Origin: Bacteroidales bacterium
GTDB taxonomy: Bacteria > Bacteroidota > Bacteroidia > Bacteroidales > UBA7960
Assembly: GCA_003552075.1 (NCBI GenBank)
Contig: PUOJ01000090.1
Location: 1 to 51,242, forward strand
Reading direction: 5' to 3'
Length of the DNA: 51,242 nt
In this document: positions 9,799-18,822 of the stretch, piece by piece
Numbering within the stretch: position 1 is the first letter of the stretch
Layout: every line of letters begins with the position of its first letter
Translations under genes and position numbers: made by a program
Notes under the pieces: generated by a model
Told to the model about the DNA's origin: nothing
The model's input: only the letters and a program-made list of their open reading frames with translations
Databases searched by the model: none

Positions 9799-9824
9799 CG
9801 CAAGACCAGGTTTTCCTGGTTGCG
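9799..9824 (+). other. Hairpin between rpsP and rimM
   Basis: ACCAGG (9805-9810) and CCTGGT (9815-9820) pair around a TTTT loop, extended by CGCA/TGCG (9799-9802 with 9821-9824) across a two-base bulge. There is no T-run after it, so it is not a standard terminator. It could be an attenuator or a processing or stability element that separates expression of rpsP and rimM. Confidence 0.4.
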
Positions 9825-9905
9825 TGAAGATCGAAAAAACCGGTATCCTGCTTCATGCGGCAACCGGCCACCTGAATGGCTGCGGTTCATGTGATGAATG
9901 ATTTC

Positions 9906-9911
9906 AGGAGG
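9906..9911 (+). promoter_or_regulatory. Shine-Dalgarno site that fixes the rimM start
   Basis: AGGAGG six bases before the ATG at 9918 selects that codon over the in-frame ATG at 9876. Strong sites like this are uncommon in this window. Confidence 0.65.
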
Positions 9912-9917
9912 CACCAG

Positions 9918-10445
9918 ATGAAAAAAGAGGATTGCTATTATCTGGGTTACATCATAAAAGCCCTGGGCATTGAAGGAGGTCTGCTCATCGCCCTGGATAC
10001 CGATGACATTGAACACTACGAATCACTGGAATCAGTTTTCATTCTTATAGAAGGGAAACTGGTTCCTTTTTTTATAGAAGACATGACCTTGAGGCCTGCA
10101 ACCAAGGAGGCGGTTGTCCATTTTGAAGACGTAGATACGATAGACAAGGCCAGGCACCTCTGCGGACAGGAGGTTTATCTTCCTATTGATCATTTGCCGC
10201 CACTGGAAGGTGAGTCCTTTTATTTTCATGAGATCGCCGGATACCAGGCCTACCTGGATACCGGAGCGCATATTGGTGAGATCAGTAAGGTCCTCGATTT
10301 CCCTGGCAACCCTGTTTTCAGCATCATGAAGGCTGGCAAGGAGACGCTGATTCCGGTGGCAGATGAACTCATCACCGCCATAGACCACGATGCCAGGGAG
10401 ATCCGTCTTAATCCTCCGCCCGGACTGCTCGATCTTTACCATTAA
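9918..10445 (+). CDS. rimM: Ribosome maturation factor RimM
   Basis: A 175-residue 16S rRNA processing protein that helps 30S head maturation by binding S19. The N-terminal RimM barrel starts at YYLGYIIKALGIEGG, and the PRC-like C-terminal domain contains GEISKVLDFPGNPVF and ETLIPVADELI. The start at 9918 is chosen because of the AGGAGG site and because it gives the family's usual length; the ATG at 9876 would add 14 residues unlike the family. The 3' end overlaps the converging symporter gene by 38 bases. Confidence 0.93.
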   Translation: MKKEDCYYLGYIIKALGIEGGLLIALDTDDIEHYESLESVFILIEGKLVPFFIEDMTLRPATKEAVVHFEDVDTIDKARHLCGQEVYLPIDHLPPLEGESFYFHEIAGYQAYLDTGAHIGEISKVLDFPGNPVFSIMKAGKETLIPVADELITAIDHDAREIRLNPPPGLLDLYH

Positions 10446-11658
10446 GCTGTACCTTCAGCTTCTCTCCCTCTGAACGTGCGATGATCACAGCACCGCAGGT
10501 ATCGCTCCAGATGTTGACAGATGTACGGAACATGTCGAGTATCCGTTCCACGGCCAGGATCAGGCCAATCGCCTCGAGGGGCATTCCCAGCACCGACATG
10601 ATGATGGTGATGACCACCAGACCGGCCATGGGCACACCTGCTGCTCCAATCGATGCGAGCAGTGCCGTGATGACCACGATGAGCTGCTGCACGATGGATA
10701 GCTCCATCCCAATGACCTGCGCGATGAAAAGCACGGAAACACATTCATAGAGAGCCGTACCATCCATATTGATCGTAGCACCCAATGGCAATACAAAGCT
10801 GGATGTCTTTTTAGAGACCCCGGCCCGCTGTTCCACTGCTTCCATGGTAAGGGGCAGCGTGGCGCTGCTGCTGGAAGTGGTAAAGGCTGTCAGCAGCGGT
10901 ACGCTCATTGCCCTGAAGTGCTTGCGCGGATCAACACCCCCTACAAAACGCATTAGCAAAGGCAACACGACCACGGAATGCACCATCAAGGCCAGGATTA
11001 CGGTAAGCATGTAAACCCCCATGCTCGAAAAAATGCCCACCAGGTCATCGGCCTGCTCCGCTACGATCCCCGAAACAATGCCAAATATGCCCAATGGAGC
11101 GAAGCGGATCACAAACATGGTGATGCGCATCATGACCTCAAAAATCGCGTTGAAGGTCTTTTCAATGGGCGCCCTGTACTTGTCATTGAGACGAGAGGCG
11201 AAGAAGCCGAACAGGATGGCAAAGAATATGATGGAAAGCATGTCCGTCTCGGCAATGGCCTGGAAAATATTGGTAGGCACGATCTCCAGCAAGGTTTGTC
11301 CAAGGGTGGCCGGGTCTGCATCCAGGACGAACTCCTCCTGCAGGCGGATGTCGGCGCTGTGTCCCGGACGGATGAGATTCACCGCAATGATCCCCACCGT
11401 GGCCGCAATCAGGCCAGTAACCATGTAGTACCCGATGGTCTTGGCGCCCATTCGTCCCAGGTTTTTGGAGCTACCCAGGTTCAGCACGCCGGATATGATG
11501 GAAGAAAGGATCAGGGGCGCAATGATCATCTGCAACGCACGCAGGAAAAGATCCCCCATCCAGGTCACATAATGCACGTGATCCCTGAAGAAATAACCAA
11601 AAATAATGCTGAATGCCAGTGCAATCAGAATTTGCCAGTGCAGTTTCAATTTTTTCAT
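10408..11658 (-). CDS. Dicarboxylate/amino acid:cation symporter (DAACS family)
   Basis: A 416-residue inner-membrane transporter of the GltP/DctA type with about eight hydrophobic helices and re-entrant loops. The serine-rich TSSSSATLPL segment and the NMDGTALYE motif, which form the substrate and sodium sites, are present. Substrates are likely glutamate, aspartate or C4-dicarboxylates with Na+ or H+; sequence alone does not decide. Its last 12 codons overlap rimM on the opposite strand. Upstream (11670-11700) lies an octamer repeat array shared with other intergenic regions. Confidence 0.92.
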   Translation of the reverse strand: MKKLKLHWQILIALAFSIIFGYFFRDHVHYVTWMGDLFLRALQMIIAPLILSSIISGVLNLGSSKNLGRMGAKTIGYYMVTGLIAATVGIIAVNLIRPGHSADIRLQEEFVLDADPATLGQTLLEIVPTNIFQAIAETDMLSIIFFAILFGFFASRLNDKYRAPIEKTFNAIFEVMMRITMFVIRFAPLGIFGIVSGIVAEQADDLVGIFSSMGVYMLTVILALMVHSVVVLPLLMRFVGGVDPRKHFRAMSVPLLTAFTTSSSSATLPLTMEAVEQRAGVSKKTSSFVLPLGATINMDGTALYECVSVLFIAQVIGMELSIVQQLIVVITALLASIGAAGVPMAGLVVITIIMSVLGMPLEAIGLILAVERILDMFRTSVNIWSDTCGAVIIARSEGEKLKVQLNGKDRAVRAED

Positions 11659-11669
11659 AGTCCAAAAAC

Positions 11670-11700
11670 GTCTAAAGGTCGAAATGTCAAAAAGTCAATG
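11670..11700 (+). repeat. Octamer repeat array (GTCnAAAn)
   Basis: Successive 8-base units GTCTAAAG, GTCGAAAT, GTCAAAAA and GTCAATG. The 19-base segment 11670-11688 recurs exactly, inverted, at 43819-43837, and a similar array lies at 32901-32942. Confidence 0.6.
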
Positions 11701-11742
11701 CCGCAATAATACAAAATCCTTTCATATTCGGCTACTGAAACC

Positions 11743-11818
11743 CTGTCAGTTCATGAAAAAAAGCACTGTCATTTTGACTTGCAAATGGCGTTAAATAACT
11801 TATGGCGCACAATTTGAT
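11743..11818 (+). promoter_or_regulatory. Candidate sigma-54-type promoter with upstream repeats for clpB
   Basis: TGGCGC, five bases, TTGA (11803-11817) has the spacing of a -24/-12 sigma-54 promoter (consensus TGGCAC-N5-TTGC) with one mismatch in each box. Two similar upstream sites, CTGTCAGTTCATG (11743-11755) and CTGTCATTTTGAC (11766-11778), could bind an activator. The start would be near 11830, giving a leader of about 43 bases. A TAGTTTG (11851-11857) is a poor alternative -7 box. Confidence 0.35.
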
Positions 11819-11862
11819 GCAATTGACTGTAAAATACTTTTAGTTTGAAAAACAATTAATTT

Positions 11863-11868
11863 AGGAGG
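11863..11868 (+). promoter_or_regulatory. Strong Shine-Dalgarno site of clpB
   Basis: AGGAGG four bases before the ATG at 11873. It is one of the few full matches in this window and fits a highly translated chaperone. Confidence 0.65.
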
Positions 11869-11872
11869 ATAC

Positions 11873-14467
11873 ATGCATTTTGATCGTTTAACCGTAAAAT
11901 CACAGGAGGCCATTCAGAAAGCCCAGGAGATCGCCATGGGATATGAACACCAGGCCATTGAAAGCGGGCATTTGCTGAAGGGTATTCTGGCTGTGGATGA
12001 TCATGTGACTCCACATTTGCTCAAGAAAAACAATGTGCCTGTTTCCAGCATCATGCAGGCGCTGGACCGGATTATCGGCAGATATCCAAAGGTGGCCGGG
12101 GGCGAGCCTTACCTGGCAACTTCAGGCAAGAAGGCACTGCAAGTGGCCAACAGCATGCTCAAAGAGTTTGGTGATGAATACATTTCCATCGAGCACCTGA
12201 TGCTGGGCATTATGTCCGGATCGGATGATGCTGCACAGTTACTGAAAGACAGTGGTCTTACGGTAAATGGACTGAAGGAAGCCATAAAGAGCCTGCGTCA
12301 GGGAGCAACCGTGGATAGCCAGTCAGCAGAAGAGCGCTTGAATGCCCTGAATCGCTACGCCAACAACCTGAATGATCTGGCACAAAGCGGCAAACTGGAT
12401 CCGGTGATCGGCCGCGATGAAGAGATTCGGAGAATCCTTCAGATCTTGTCGCGGCGCACCAAGAATAACCCCATCCTTATTGGTGAACCTGGCGTGGGTA
12501 AGACCGCAATAGCAGAGGGTCTCGCACACAGGATCATCAATGGCGATGTGCCTGAAAACCTGAAGTCGAAAAAGATCTTTTCGCTTGACATGGGTGCCCT
12601 CGTTGCTGGTGCGAAATACAAGGGTGAATTTGAGGAGCGCATCAAGGCGGTGGTTAAGGAAGTGGTAGCTTCTGACGGGGAGTATGTCTTGTTCATTGAC
12701 GAGATCCACACCCTCGTTGGTGCCGGTGCTGCAGGCGAGGGCGCCATGGATGCTGCAAACATATTGAAGCCTGCACTGGCCAAGGGCGAGTTGCGTGCCA
12801 TTGGTGCGACCACGCTGAAGGAGTACCAGCGATATTTTGAGAAGGACAAAGCCCTGGAGCGCCGCTTTCAGATCGTCATGGTGGATGAGCCTTCCAGGCC
12901 TGACGCGATAAGCATCCTGCGCGGCCTGAAGGAACGATATGAAACACACCACCAGGTGCGCATCAAGGATGAATCCATCATCTCGGCAGTAGAGCTTTCG
13001 CATCGATACATATCAGACCGTTTTCTACCGGATAAAGCCATTGACCTGGTGGATGAGGCCGCTTCGAAGTTACGCCTGGAGATGAATTCGGTACCGGAAG
13101 AGCTGGACGAGGCGGAGCGCAAGATCAGGCAGCTGGAAATTGAACGGGAAGCCATCAAGCGCGAGAAGGATGAAGCGAAGCTGAAGATCCTCACGGAGGA
13201 GTTGGCGAACCTGCAGGAGGAGAAAAACAAACTTAAGGCCCAATGGGAAGATGAAAAGGCAGTAGTTGACGAGATCCAGAAACACAAAGCTGCCATTGAG
13301 CAGTATCGCTTTGAAGCCGAACAGGCTGAGCGCAGCGGGGATTTTGGAAAGGTGGCTGAAATCCGCTATGGCCGCATTAAGGATTCCGAGAAAAAGCTGC
13401 AGGAACTTCATCAGAAGCTTCGTGAAATGCAGGCAGAAAGCGCACTGATTAAGGAAGAGGTAAGCGCAGAGGACATTGCAGATGTGGTGTCGCGCTGGAC
13501 GGGCATACCGGTTAGCCGCATGCTTCAAAGCGAGAGAGAAAAGCTGCTTAAGCTCGAAGATGAGCTGCATAAACGCGTTGTCGGCCAGGATGAGGCCATC
13601 GAAGCCGTTTCCGATGCCATTCGCAGAAGCCGTGCCGGTCTGCAAGACCCCAAACGTCCGGTTGGCTCGTTTATCTTCCTGGGCACCACGGGTGTAGGTA
13701 AGACAGAGCTCGCCAAGGCACTGGCGGAGTTTCTTTTTGATGATGAAAACGCCATGGTCCGCATCGACATGTCTGAGTACCAGGAACGCCACGCCGTGAG
13801 CAGGCTGATCGGTGCACCTCCTGGATACGTAGGCTACGAGGAAAGCGGCCAGCTGACAGAATCGGTCAGGCGCAAGCCCTATTCCGTGATCCTGCTGGAT
13901 GAGATTGAAAAGGCGCACCCGGATGTTTTCAACATCTTGCTGCAGGTACTGGAAGATGGCCGCCTCACAGACAACAAAGGACGTACAGCAGACTTTAAAA
14001 ATACCATCATCATCATGACCTCCAATGTGGGTTCAGGCTTGATCCAGGAACAGATGGAGATGATTACTGATGAGAACAGAGAAGCGGTCATTGACAAGTG
14101 CCGGCAGGATGTGCTTGACTTGCTCAAACGCAGCATCCGTCCTGAGGTCCTGAACCGCATCGATGAAACCATCATGTTTAAGCCATTGACAAGAGATGAG
14201 ATACGGGGCATTGTATCCTTACAGATGGAATACGTAAAGGACATGCTGGAGGACAATGACATGCGGGTTGTACTTACTGATGCAGCTGCAGATTGGATTG
14301 CGGAAGCGGGTTTTGATCCGCAGTTTGGCGCAAGGCCACTGAAACGCATCATCCAGCGACACGTGCTAAACAAACTTTCCGTGGAAATCCTCGCCGGAAA
14401 CTTCAAAGCCGGTGATGTAATTAAAGTGGACAAGGAAGGTGATCGACTGGTTTTCCAGGTCAGCTAA
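11873..14467 (+). CDS. clpB: ATP-dependent disaggregase ClpB
   Basis: An 864-residue Hsp100 chaperone that threads aggregated proteins through a hexameric ring together with DnaK. In order: N-terminal Clp repeats (1-145); first AAA+ domain with Walker [10 protein letters not shown] near 204-212 and [14 protein letters not shown]; a long coiled-coil middle domain (about 410-520) that distinguishes ClpB from ClpA/ClpC; second AAA+ domain with GTTGVGKTE near 604; and the C-terminal D2-small domain. Length is typical. The upstream region suggests stress-controlled transcription. The permease gene starts 30 bases after the stop and may be read through. Confidence 0.97.
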   Translation: MHFDRLTVKSQEAIQKAQEIAMGYEHQAIESGHLLKGILAVDDHVTPHLLKKNNVPVSSIMQALDRIIGRYPKVAGGEPYLATSGKKALQVANSMLKEFGDEYISIEHLMLGIMSGSDDAAQLLKDSGLTVNGLKEAIKSLRQGATVDSQSAEERLNALNRYANNLNDLAQSGKLDPVIGRDEEIRRILQILSRRTKNNPILIGEPGVGKTAIAEGLAHRIINGDVPENLKSKKIFSLDMGALVAGAKYKGEFEERIKAVVKEVVASDGEYVLFIDEIHTLVGAGAAGEGAMDAANILKPALAKGELRAIGATTLKEYQRYFEKDKALERRFQIVMVDEPSRPDAISILRGLKERYETHHQVRIKDESIISAVELSHRYISDRFLPDKAIDLVDEAASKLRLEMNSVPEELDEAERKIRQLEIEREAIKREKDEAKLKILTEELANLQEEKNKLKAQWEDEKAVVDEIQKHKAAIEQYRFEAEQAERSGDFGKVAEIRYGRIKDSEKKLQELHQKLREMQAESALIKEEVSAEDIADVVSRWTGIPVSRMLQSEREKLLKLEDELHKRVVGQDEAIEAVSDAIRRSRAGLQDPKRPVGSFIFLGTTGVGKTELAKALAEFLFDDENAMVRIDMSEYQERHAVSRLIGAPPGYVGYEESGQLTESVRRKPYSVILLDEIEKAHPDVFNILLQVLEDGRLTDNKGRTADFKNTIIIMTSNVGSGLIQEQMEMITDENREAVIDKCRQDVLDLLKRSIRPEVLNRIDETIMFKPLTRDEIRGIVSLQMEYVKDMLEDNDMRVVLTDAAADWIAEAGFDPQFGARPLKRIIQRHVLNKLSVEILAGNFKAGDVIKVDKEGDRLVFQVS

Positions 14468-14497
14468 AAGTGCTACTTTTGGTAAAAATCATTTGCC

Positions 14498-15718
14498 TTG
14501 AATATACCATTATATATAGCCAGACGCCTTGGCGGTGCCCGTAAGGGGAAAACATACATTGCCCTGATCAGGAAGATCGCCATCATCAGCATCGCCCTGG
14601 GCCTGGCCGTAATGATTGTCTCCATGGCCGTGGTCACAGGCTTTCAGCATGAGATCCGGGAGAAAGTGATTGGCTTCGGCTCGCATATCCAGATCACCAA
14701 TTACGATTACAATGTATCGTTCGAGGCCCAGCCTATCAGCAGTGAGCAAGACTTCCTGGATGAGCTTCGTAAAACTGAGGGTGTACGGCACATTCAACGA
14801 TTTGCCACAAAACCGGGCATCATCAAAACTGATGAGGACATCCATGGAGTGATCCTTAAGGGCGTAGGCCCCGATTTCGACTGGTCCTTTTTCCGTGAAA
14901 GGCTGGTGAGCGGGGATACACTCCACATGGACGACACCACACGTTCGGATGGGGTCATCATCTCTGAATTAATTGCTCGCAGACTCATGCTGGATACAGG
15001 GGATGACCTGTTCATCTATTTTATTCAGGATCCTCCGCGAATCAGAAGGTTACACATCAACGGGATTTATGACACCGGACTGGAAGAGCTGGACAGGGTA
15101 TTTGTATTAGGCGATATCAGGCATGTGCAGACACTCAATGACTGGGAAGCTGACCAGATTGGGGGTTACGAGGTGCTGGTCCATCATTTTGATGACATAC
15201 CGGAGATCACAGGGAAAGCCCTCGACATGATCCCCTATCACCTGGACGCGCAAAGCATCAGGCAGCTTTATCCACAGATATTCGACTGGCTCGCTTTGCT
15301 GGACATGAACGTGTATGTAATCATCGTCCTGATGATTTTGGTCGCTGGCATCAACATGATCACCACCTTGCTGATCACGGTGCTGGAAAAAACGAATGCC
15401 ATTGGGATCCTGAAAGCGCTTGGCGCAAGAAACACCCTGGTAAGAAATGTATTTCTATATCATGCGGGCATGCTCATCTCACGTGGCTTGTTATGGGGAA
15501 ACCTGATTGGGATCGGGCTATGCCTTGTTCAAGCTTCCACAGGGTTAATAAGCCTTTCCCCGGAATCCTATTATGTATCTGAAGTGCCTGTAAATTTGCG
15601 TCTGAGCCACGTCCTTTTGCTCAACCTGGGGAGTTTTGTTTTCTCCATGGCCATGCTCATTCTCCCTTCCTATATTGTTTCCCGGATATCGCCGGTCAAA
15701 GCGATTATCTTCCGATAA
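14498..15718 (+). CDS. FtsX/LolE-like ABC transporter permease
   Basis: A 406-residue membrane protein with an N-terminal helix (about residues 25-48), a periplasmic MacB-type domain and three C-terminal helices forming an FtsX domain. The family covers LolC/LolE, which release lipoproteins from the inner membrane, and MacB-like exporters; in Bacteroidetes such genes are usually annotated as FtsX-like or lipoprotein-releasing permeases. No ATPase gene is adjacent, so the partner is encoded elsewhere. The start is a TTG: an in-frame TAA lies five codons upstream (14483), and the family's N-terminus (NIPLYIARRL) begins right at the TTG. Confidence 0.85.
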   Translation: MNIPLYIARRLGGARKGKTYIALIRKIAIISIALGLAVMIVSMAVVTGFQHEIREKVIGFGSHIQITNYDYNVSFEAQPISSEQDFLDELRKTEGVRHIQRFATKPGIIKTDEDIHGVILKGVGPDFDWSFFRERLVSGDTLHMDDTTRSDGVIISELIARRLMLDTGDDLFIYFIQDPPRIRRLHINGIYDTGLEELDRVFVLGDIRHVQTLNDWEADQIGGYEVLVHHFDDIPEITGKALDMIPYHLDAQSIRQLYPQIFDWLALLDMNVYVIIVLMILVAGINMITTLLITVLEKTNAIGILKALGARNTLVRNVFLYHAGMLISRGLLWGNLIGIGLCLVQASTGLISLSPESYYVSEVPVNLRLSHVLLLNLGSFVFSMAMLILPSYIVSRISPVKAIIFR

Positions 15719-15754
15719 GCGAAAAGAGCCATTCCGCGCCTAATAGTTCAATGA

Positions 15755-15780
15755 TGATCTTAAAGCAAATCAGAAGATCA
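15755..15780. terminator. Weak inverted repeat between converging genes
   Basis: TGATCTT (15755-15761) and AAGATCA (15774-15780) form a 7-bp stem with a 12-base loop that includes the end of the minus-strand barrel gene. There is no clear T-run, so it is only a weak terminator candidate. Confidence 0.25.
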
Positions 15781-16435
15781 CAATGCCAAGACTGATGATA
15801 TGCTGCCTCTGCCGGATGTTAAAATCAGCATAAGCACCACCGATGTCAATGCCATCACCCAGCCGGCTGATTGAACCCTCAAGTCTGTAATCCAGGCTGA
15901 TATTTCCTATCCTGATACCGGCCATGGCCTGGTAGCCCATCCTGGAATCTTTGTAATTAAAAGATATCCCATCATCTAACGAAATGGAATCAAAGAATCC
16001 CCGGGTATTATCCAGCATATAGGCATAATAAGGGCCTGCCCCGATGCGAAGAAACCCAAATTCGATTCCTGCAGTAATCGGGATTTTGATATTACTGAAT
16101 TTTGGGGTAAAACTGCTGATTTCAGGATTCCCTGCCGCATTGTTCTGGCTGATGAGCACCAGTTTCTGACCTGTTTCTTCAAAGAGAAATTCAGGTTGCA
16201 CAAAAAGACTGGCATAAGAAAAATTGGCAAAGACACCAAAGTGAAAGCCGGTGTGGCTGCTTTGGGGAACTTCCAGCATATGATCAGTCCAACCGTTACT
16301 AAAAAGTGTAAACTCATCGGATGAGGGCACTGAAGAGAAATTTAGTCCTCCCCTGATACCAAAGTCAACCGCATGAAGAGGCAGAATCGCTGCAGCAAAG
16401 CAGACTAAGCATGTCAGCAACACTTTTTTGGCCAT
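15770..16435 (-). CDS. Outer-membrane beta-barrel protein (PorT-like)
   Basis: A 221-residue protein with a signal peptide (MAKKVLLTCLVCFAAAILPL, cleavage likely after HA), then GIRGGLNFSS. That opening and the repeating beta-strand pattern are typical of the outer-membrane beta-barrel/PorT family in Bacteroidetes. Strands such as PYYAYMLDN, MGYQAMAGIRIG and LDYRLEGSISRLG alternate polar and hydrophobic residues, and the last strand ends in a hydrophobic Phe, as barrel proteins do. The substrate or role is unknown. Confidence 0.8.
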   Translation of the reverse strand: MAKKVLLTCLVCFAAAILPLHAVDFGIRGGLNFSSVPSSDEFTLFSNGWTDHMLEVPQSSHTGFHFGVFANFSYASLFVQPEFLFEETGQKLVLISQNNAAGNPEISSFTPKFSNIKIPITAGIEFGFLRIGAGPYYAYMLDNTRGFFDSISLDDGISFNYKDSRMGYQAMAGIRIGNISLDYRLEGSISRLGDGIDIGGAYADFNIRQRQHIISLGIVIF

Positions 16436-16466
16436 GATGAGCGCATTTTATCAATGTGTTACCTGA

Positions 16467-16474
16467 CAAAGATA
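16467..16474 (-). promoter_or_regulatory. Possible -7 box for the outer-membrane barrel gene
   Basis: TATCTTTG on the minus strand, about 32 bases before the ATG at 16435, matches TAnnTTTG. No good TTG is found at the expected -33 distance. Confidence 0.35.
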
Positions 16475-16488
16475 CAAAAAATTCGAAA

Positions 16489-18639
16489 TTAGCTGTCAGC
16501 CAGGATCTTCATCTTTTCTCGCAGCATCGTAATCTCATTACGCGCCTTCTCAATTTTCTCTTCAAATTCCGCTTTCAGCACATCTGCTTTTTTGGAAGAA
16601 GCAAAGAAGCCAATATTGTTTTCCAATACCTGGATGTCACCTTCCAGGTTTTTGATCTTGTTCGCCAGGAAATTTCTTTCTTTCTGAATGATGTTTCCGG
16701 CGTTGGGTGCGCCTTTAAGGTTCTCGATTTTTGACCTGAACGACAGTGTGCTCTTGGCTTTTTTGTTCAGCTTGAGTTTATCAAACTGCTCATCAATGGC
16801 TTTTCGGAACGCTGCCTGTATCTGATCCTTCTGCTTGATCGGCACATGTCCGATATCCATCCACTGACGCTGAAAGTCTTTCAGGATGTCAAGGTTTTCC
16901 TTGTTATCCTCACTATATTCATATGTTTTGATCTTGTCAATAAGCGCCTTTTTCTTTTCCAGGTTTTCTTCCTGCTTTTCACCGATATTGGCAAAATGCT
17001 CAGATTTCCTGTTAAAAAACACATCACAGGCTTCACGAAAACGCTTCCAGATCTTATCAGAAAATTTTGCAGGAACAGGTCCGATCTCCTTCCATTCCTT
17101 TTGGAGGGCAATCAAGCTTTCTGTCGTTGCACGCCAGTCCTCGCTGTCCTTAAGTGCTTCAGCCTGCATGCAAAGGTTCAGTTTTTGGTTATAATTCTCC
17201 TTTTGCTGGTCTTTGTATTTCTTAAAGAACTCCTTTTTGTTGCTGAAAAATGTGTCCAGAGAAGCCCTGAACCGATTCCACACCTCGTTATTCACTTTCT
17301 TTGGTGCAAAGCCAATGGACTTCCAAACCTTAAAGAGCTCGTTGATCTCTTCTGTTCTTTGTTGCCACTGGCGGGGCGTCTCCGGAAGGTTCACTATCAA
17401 CTCTTCCGCCTTTTCACAAAGGACCAGTTTGGCTGCATAATTTTTGTTTTGTTCTTCGCGCAAGGTTTCGTAGTGCTCCTGGCGACGCTTATTGAGTTTG
17501 TCTGTAGCAGCCTTGAAGCGATCCCACAACTCATCTTTCTTATCCTTGGGAACCGGTCCTGTTTCCTTCCAGGCTTCATGCAATTTTTGCAATTGCTGGA
17601 ATGACCTGGTAACACTTGTCTCCAAGAGCAGCTCCTCGGCCTTTTCACAAAGCTCCGTTTTGGTTTCCAGGTTCTTTTTAAGATCCAGGTCCTTCAGCTC
17701 TTTGTTGATATTGACCTTATCAAAAAATTTCTCTACCAAAAAATGGTAGTTGTTCCAGAGTGTTCCTTTGGACCCGCGGGGAACCGCTCCAACAGCACGC
17801 CAGCGGTCCTGAAGGGAGTTGAAATGATCATAAGTCTTTTTAAGCTCTTCCTCAGAATCAATCAGCTCACGCAACTCTTCAAGGATCTGCTCTTTTACCC
17901 GCAGGTTATCATGCATCTCCTTCTCAAGGGCTTTGTCATGCGCAGCTTTTTTCTCCTTATACTTGTCAAAAGCAGCATCAAACCGTTCTGTCAGCAAATC
18001 TGCTGGAACTTCAGCCTCCTCCGATGCATCCTCTTTCCCTAACCGCTGCTCATAAGCAGCAAGGTTTTCATCACGAAGAAGCTTGCGGTAAGCCGCCTTG
18101 ATGAATCCAATATGCTTTCGTATGTAATTGACATCCTCGTGATTGACCAGTTCTTCAACCGCCGCTACCAGTTCATCGCGATCCATGGCCGCATAACGTG
18201 CCGACAGCACATCGCTGTCATCTTCCACCTCTTCACCATCTTGCTTATCATCTGCCTTTAGCTCAGGCATGTCCTCGCCGGATTGGTCGGTAGCAGGTGC
18301 AGGTTCATCCTGTTGCTCCGCTGCCGGTGGTTCGGCCTCAGGGGTCTTTTCCCCAGACTTGTCCTCGCCGGATTGGTCGGCAGCAGGTGCAGGTTCATCC
18401 TGTTGTTCCGCTGCCGGTGGTTCGGCCTCAGGGGTCTTTTCCCCAGACTTGTCCTCGCCGGATTGGTCGGTAGCGTGTGCAGGCGGTTCCTGCTCTTTGT
18501 TTTCAGGTTGTTCAGCTGAAGGGATGGTCTCCCCGGCACGTTCTTGTTTTTGTTCTTCGCCGGAGTTGCTCCCGGCCAGGCGCTCGTCCCCTGCCGGATT
18601 TGCATCGGCTTTAGGGTGCAGTTGATCCTTGTTTTCCAT
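16489..18639 (-). CDS. DUF349 repeat protein with acidic repetitive N-terminus
   Basis: A 716-residue soluble protein. The first 150 or so residues are acidic, Pro/Glu/Ala-rich and contain a 30-residue tandem repeat (units of the type DQSGEDKSGEKTPEAEPPAA). The rest consists of about five DUF349 units, each marked by W-x2-I/T-G-x-V/A-P followed by W-x2-F-x-A-x2-D (for example AWKETGPVPKDKKDELWDRF), predicted helical and coiled coil. The C-terminus is another coiled coil (EKIEKARNEITMLREKMKIL). DUF349 proteins have no established biochemical role; no signal peptide or membrane segment is seen. A good promoter lies 126 bases upstream. Confidence 0.85.
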   Translation of the reverse strand: MENKDQLHPKADANPAGDERLAGSNSGEEQKQERAGETIPSAEQPENKEQEPPAHATDQSGEDKSGEKTPEAEPPAAEQQDEPAPAADQSGEDKSGEKTPEAEPPAAEQQDEPAPATDQSGEDMPELKADDKQDGEEVEDDSDVLSARYAAMDRDELVAAVEELVNHEDVNYIRKHIGFIKAAYRKLLRDENLAAYEQRLGKEDASEEAEVPADLLTERFDAAFDKYKEKKAAHDKALEKEMHDNLRVKEQILEELRELIDSEEELKKTYDHFNSLQDRWRAVGAVPRGSKGTLWNNYHFLVEKFFDKVNINKELKDLDLKKNLETKTELCEKAEELLLETSVTRSFQQLQKLHEAWKETGPVPKDKKDELWDRFKAATDKLNKRRQEHYETLREEQNKNYAAKLVLCEKAEELIVNLPETPRQWQQRTEEINELFKVWKSIGFAPKKVNNEVWNRFRASLDTFFSNKKEFFKKYKDQQKENYNQKLNLCMQAEALKDSEDWRATTESLIALQKEWKEIGPVPAKFSDKIWKRFREACDVFFNRKSEHFANIGEKQEENLEKKKALIDKIKTYEYSEDNKENLDILKDFQRQWMDIGHVPIKQKDQIQAAFRKAIDEQFDKLKLNKKAKSTLSFRSKIENLKGAPNAGNIIQKERNFLANKIKNLEGDIQVLENNIGFFASSKKADVLKAEFEEKIEKARNEITMLREKMKILADS
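18271..18487. repeat. 90-bp tandem repeat inside the DUF349 gene
   Basis: Two nearly identical 90-bp units (18271-18360 and 18361-18450) and a partial third (from 18451) begin with GTCCTCGCCGGATTGGTCGG. The 90-bp period keeps the frame and yields a 30-residue peptide repeat, so copy number could vary without frameshift. Confidence 0.9.
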
Positions 18640-18764
18640 GAGAATGTCTGATTACTAATGAAAGTTTGAAGCAATTCTTCGTTATGTACACTTGCAACCA
18701 AGCGTGAAAGCCCCATAACCCGGGCAGTGTGTTATCAAAAAGGGTTATATTTTGTAATTCGTTG

Positions 18765-18796
18765 CAAAAATATGAATATTTTCCGGGCAGCCGCAA
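18765..18796 (-). promoter_or_regulatory. Bacteroidetes-type promoter for the DUF349 gene
   Basis: Minus strand: TTG (18796-18794), 21 bases, TATTTTTG (18772-18765). A start near 18758 gives a leader of about 120 bases. Confidence 0.5.
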
Positions 18797-18822
18797 TAAA
18801 AACGGCCTCTTTCCAAGCATGT

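Noticed and set aside
9265-10016. Long minus-strand frames opposite rpsP
   Set aside because: They mirror the purine tract of the S16 tail and show only Ser/Phe/Ala or Leu/Pro runs.
18258-18716. Minus-strand frame with repeated peptide units overlapping the DUF349 start
   Set aside because: It is another frame of the same 90-bp repeat; the DUF349 frame has conserved domains downstream and the better promoter position.
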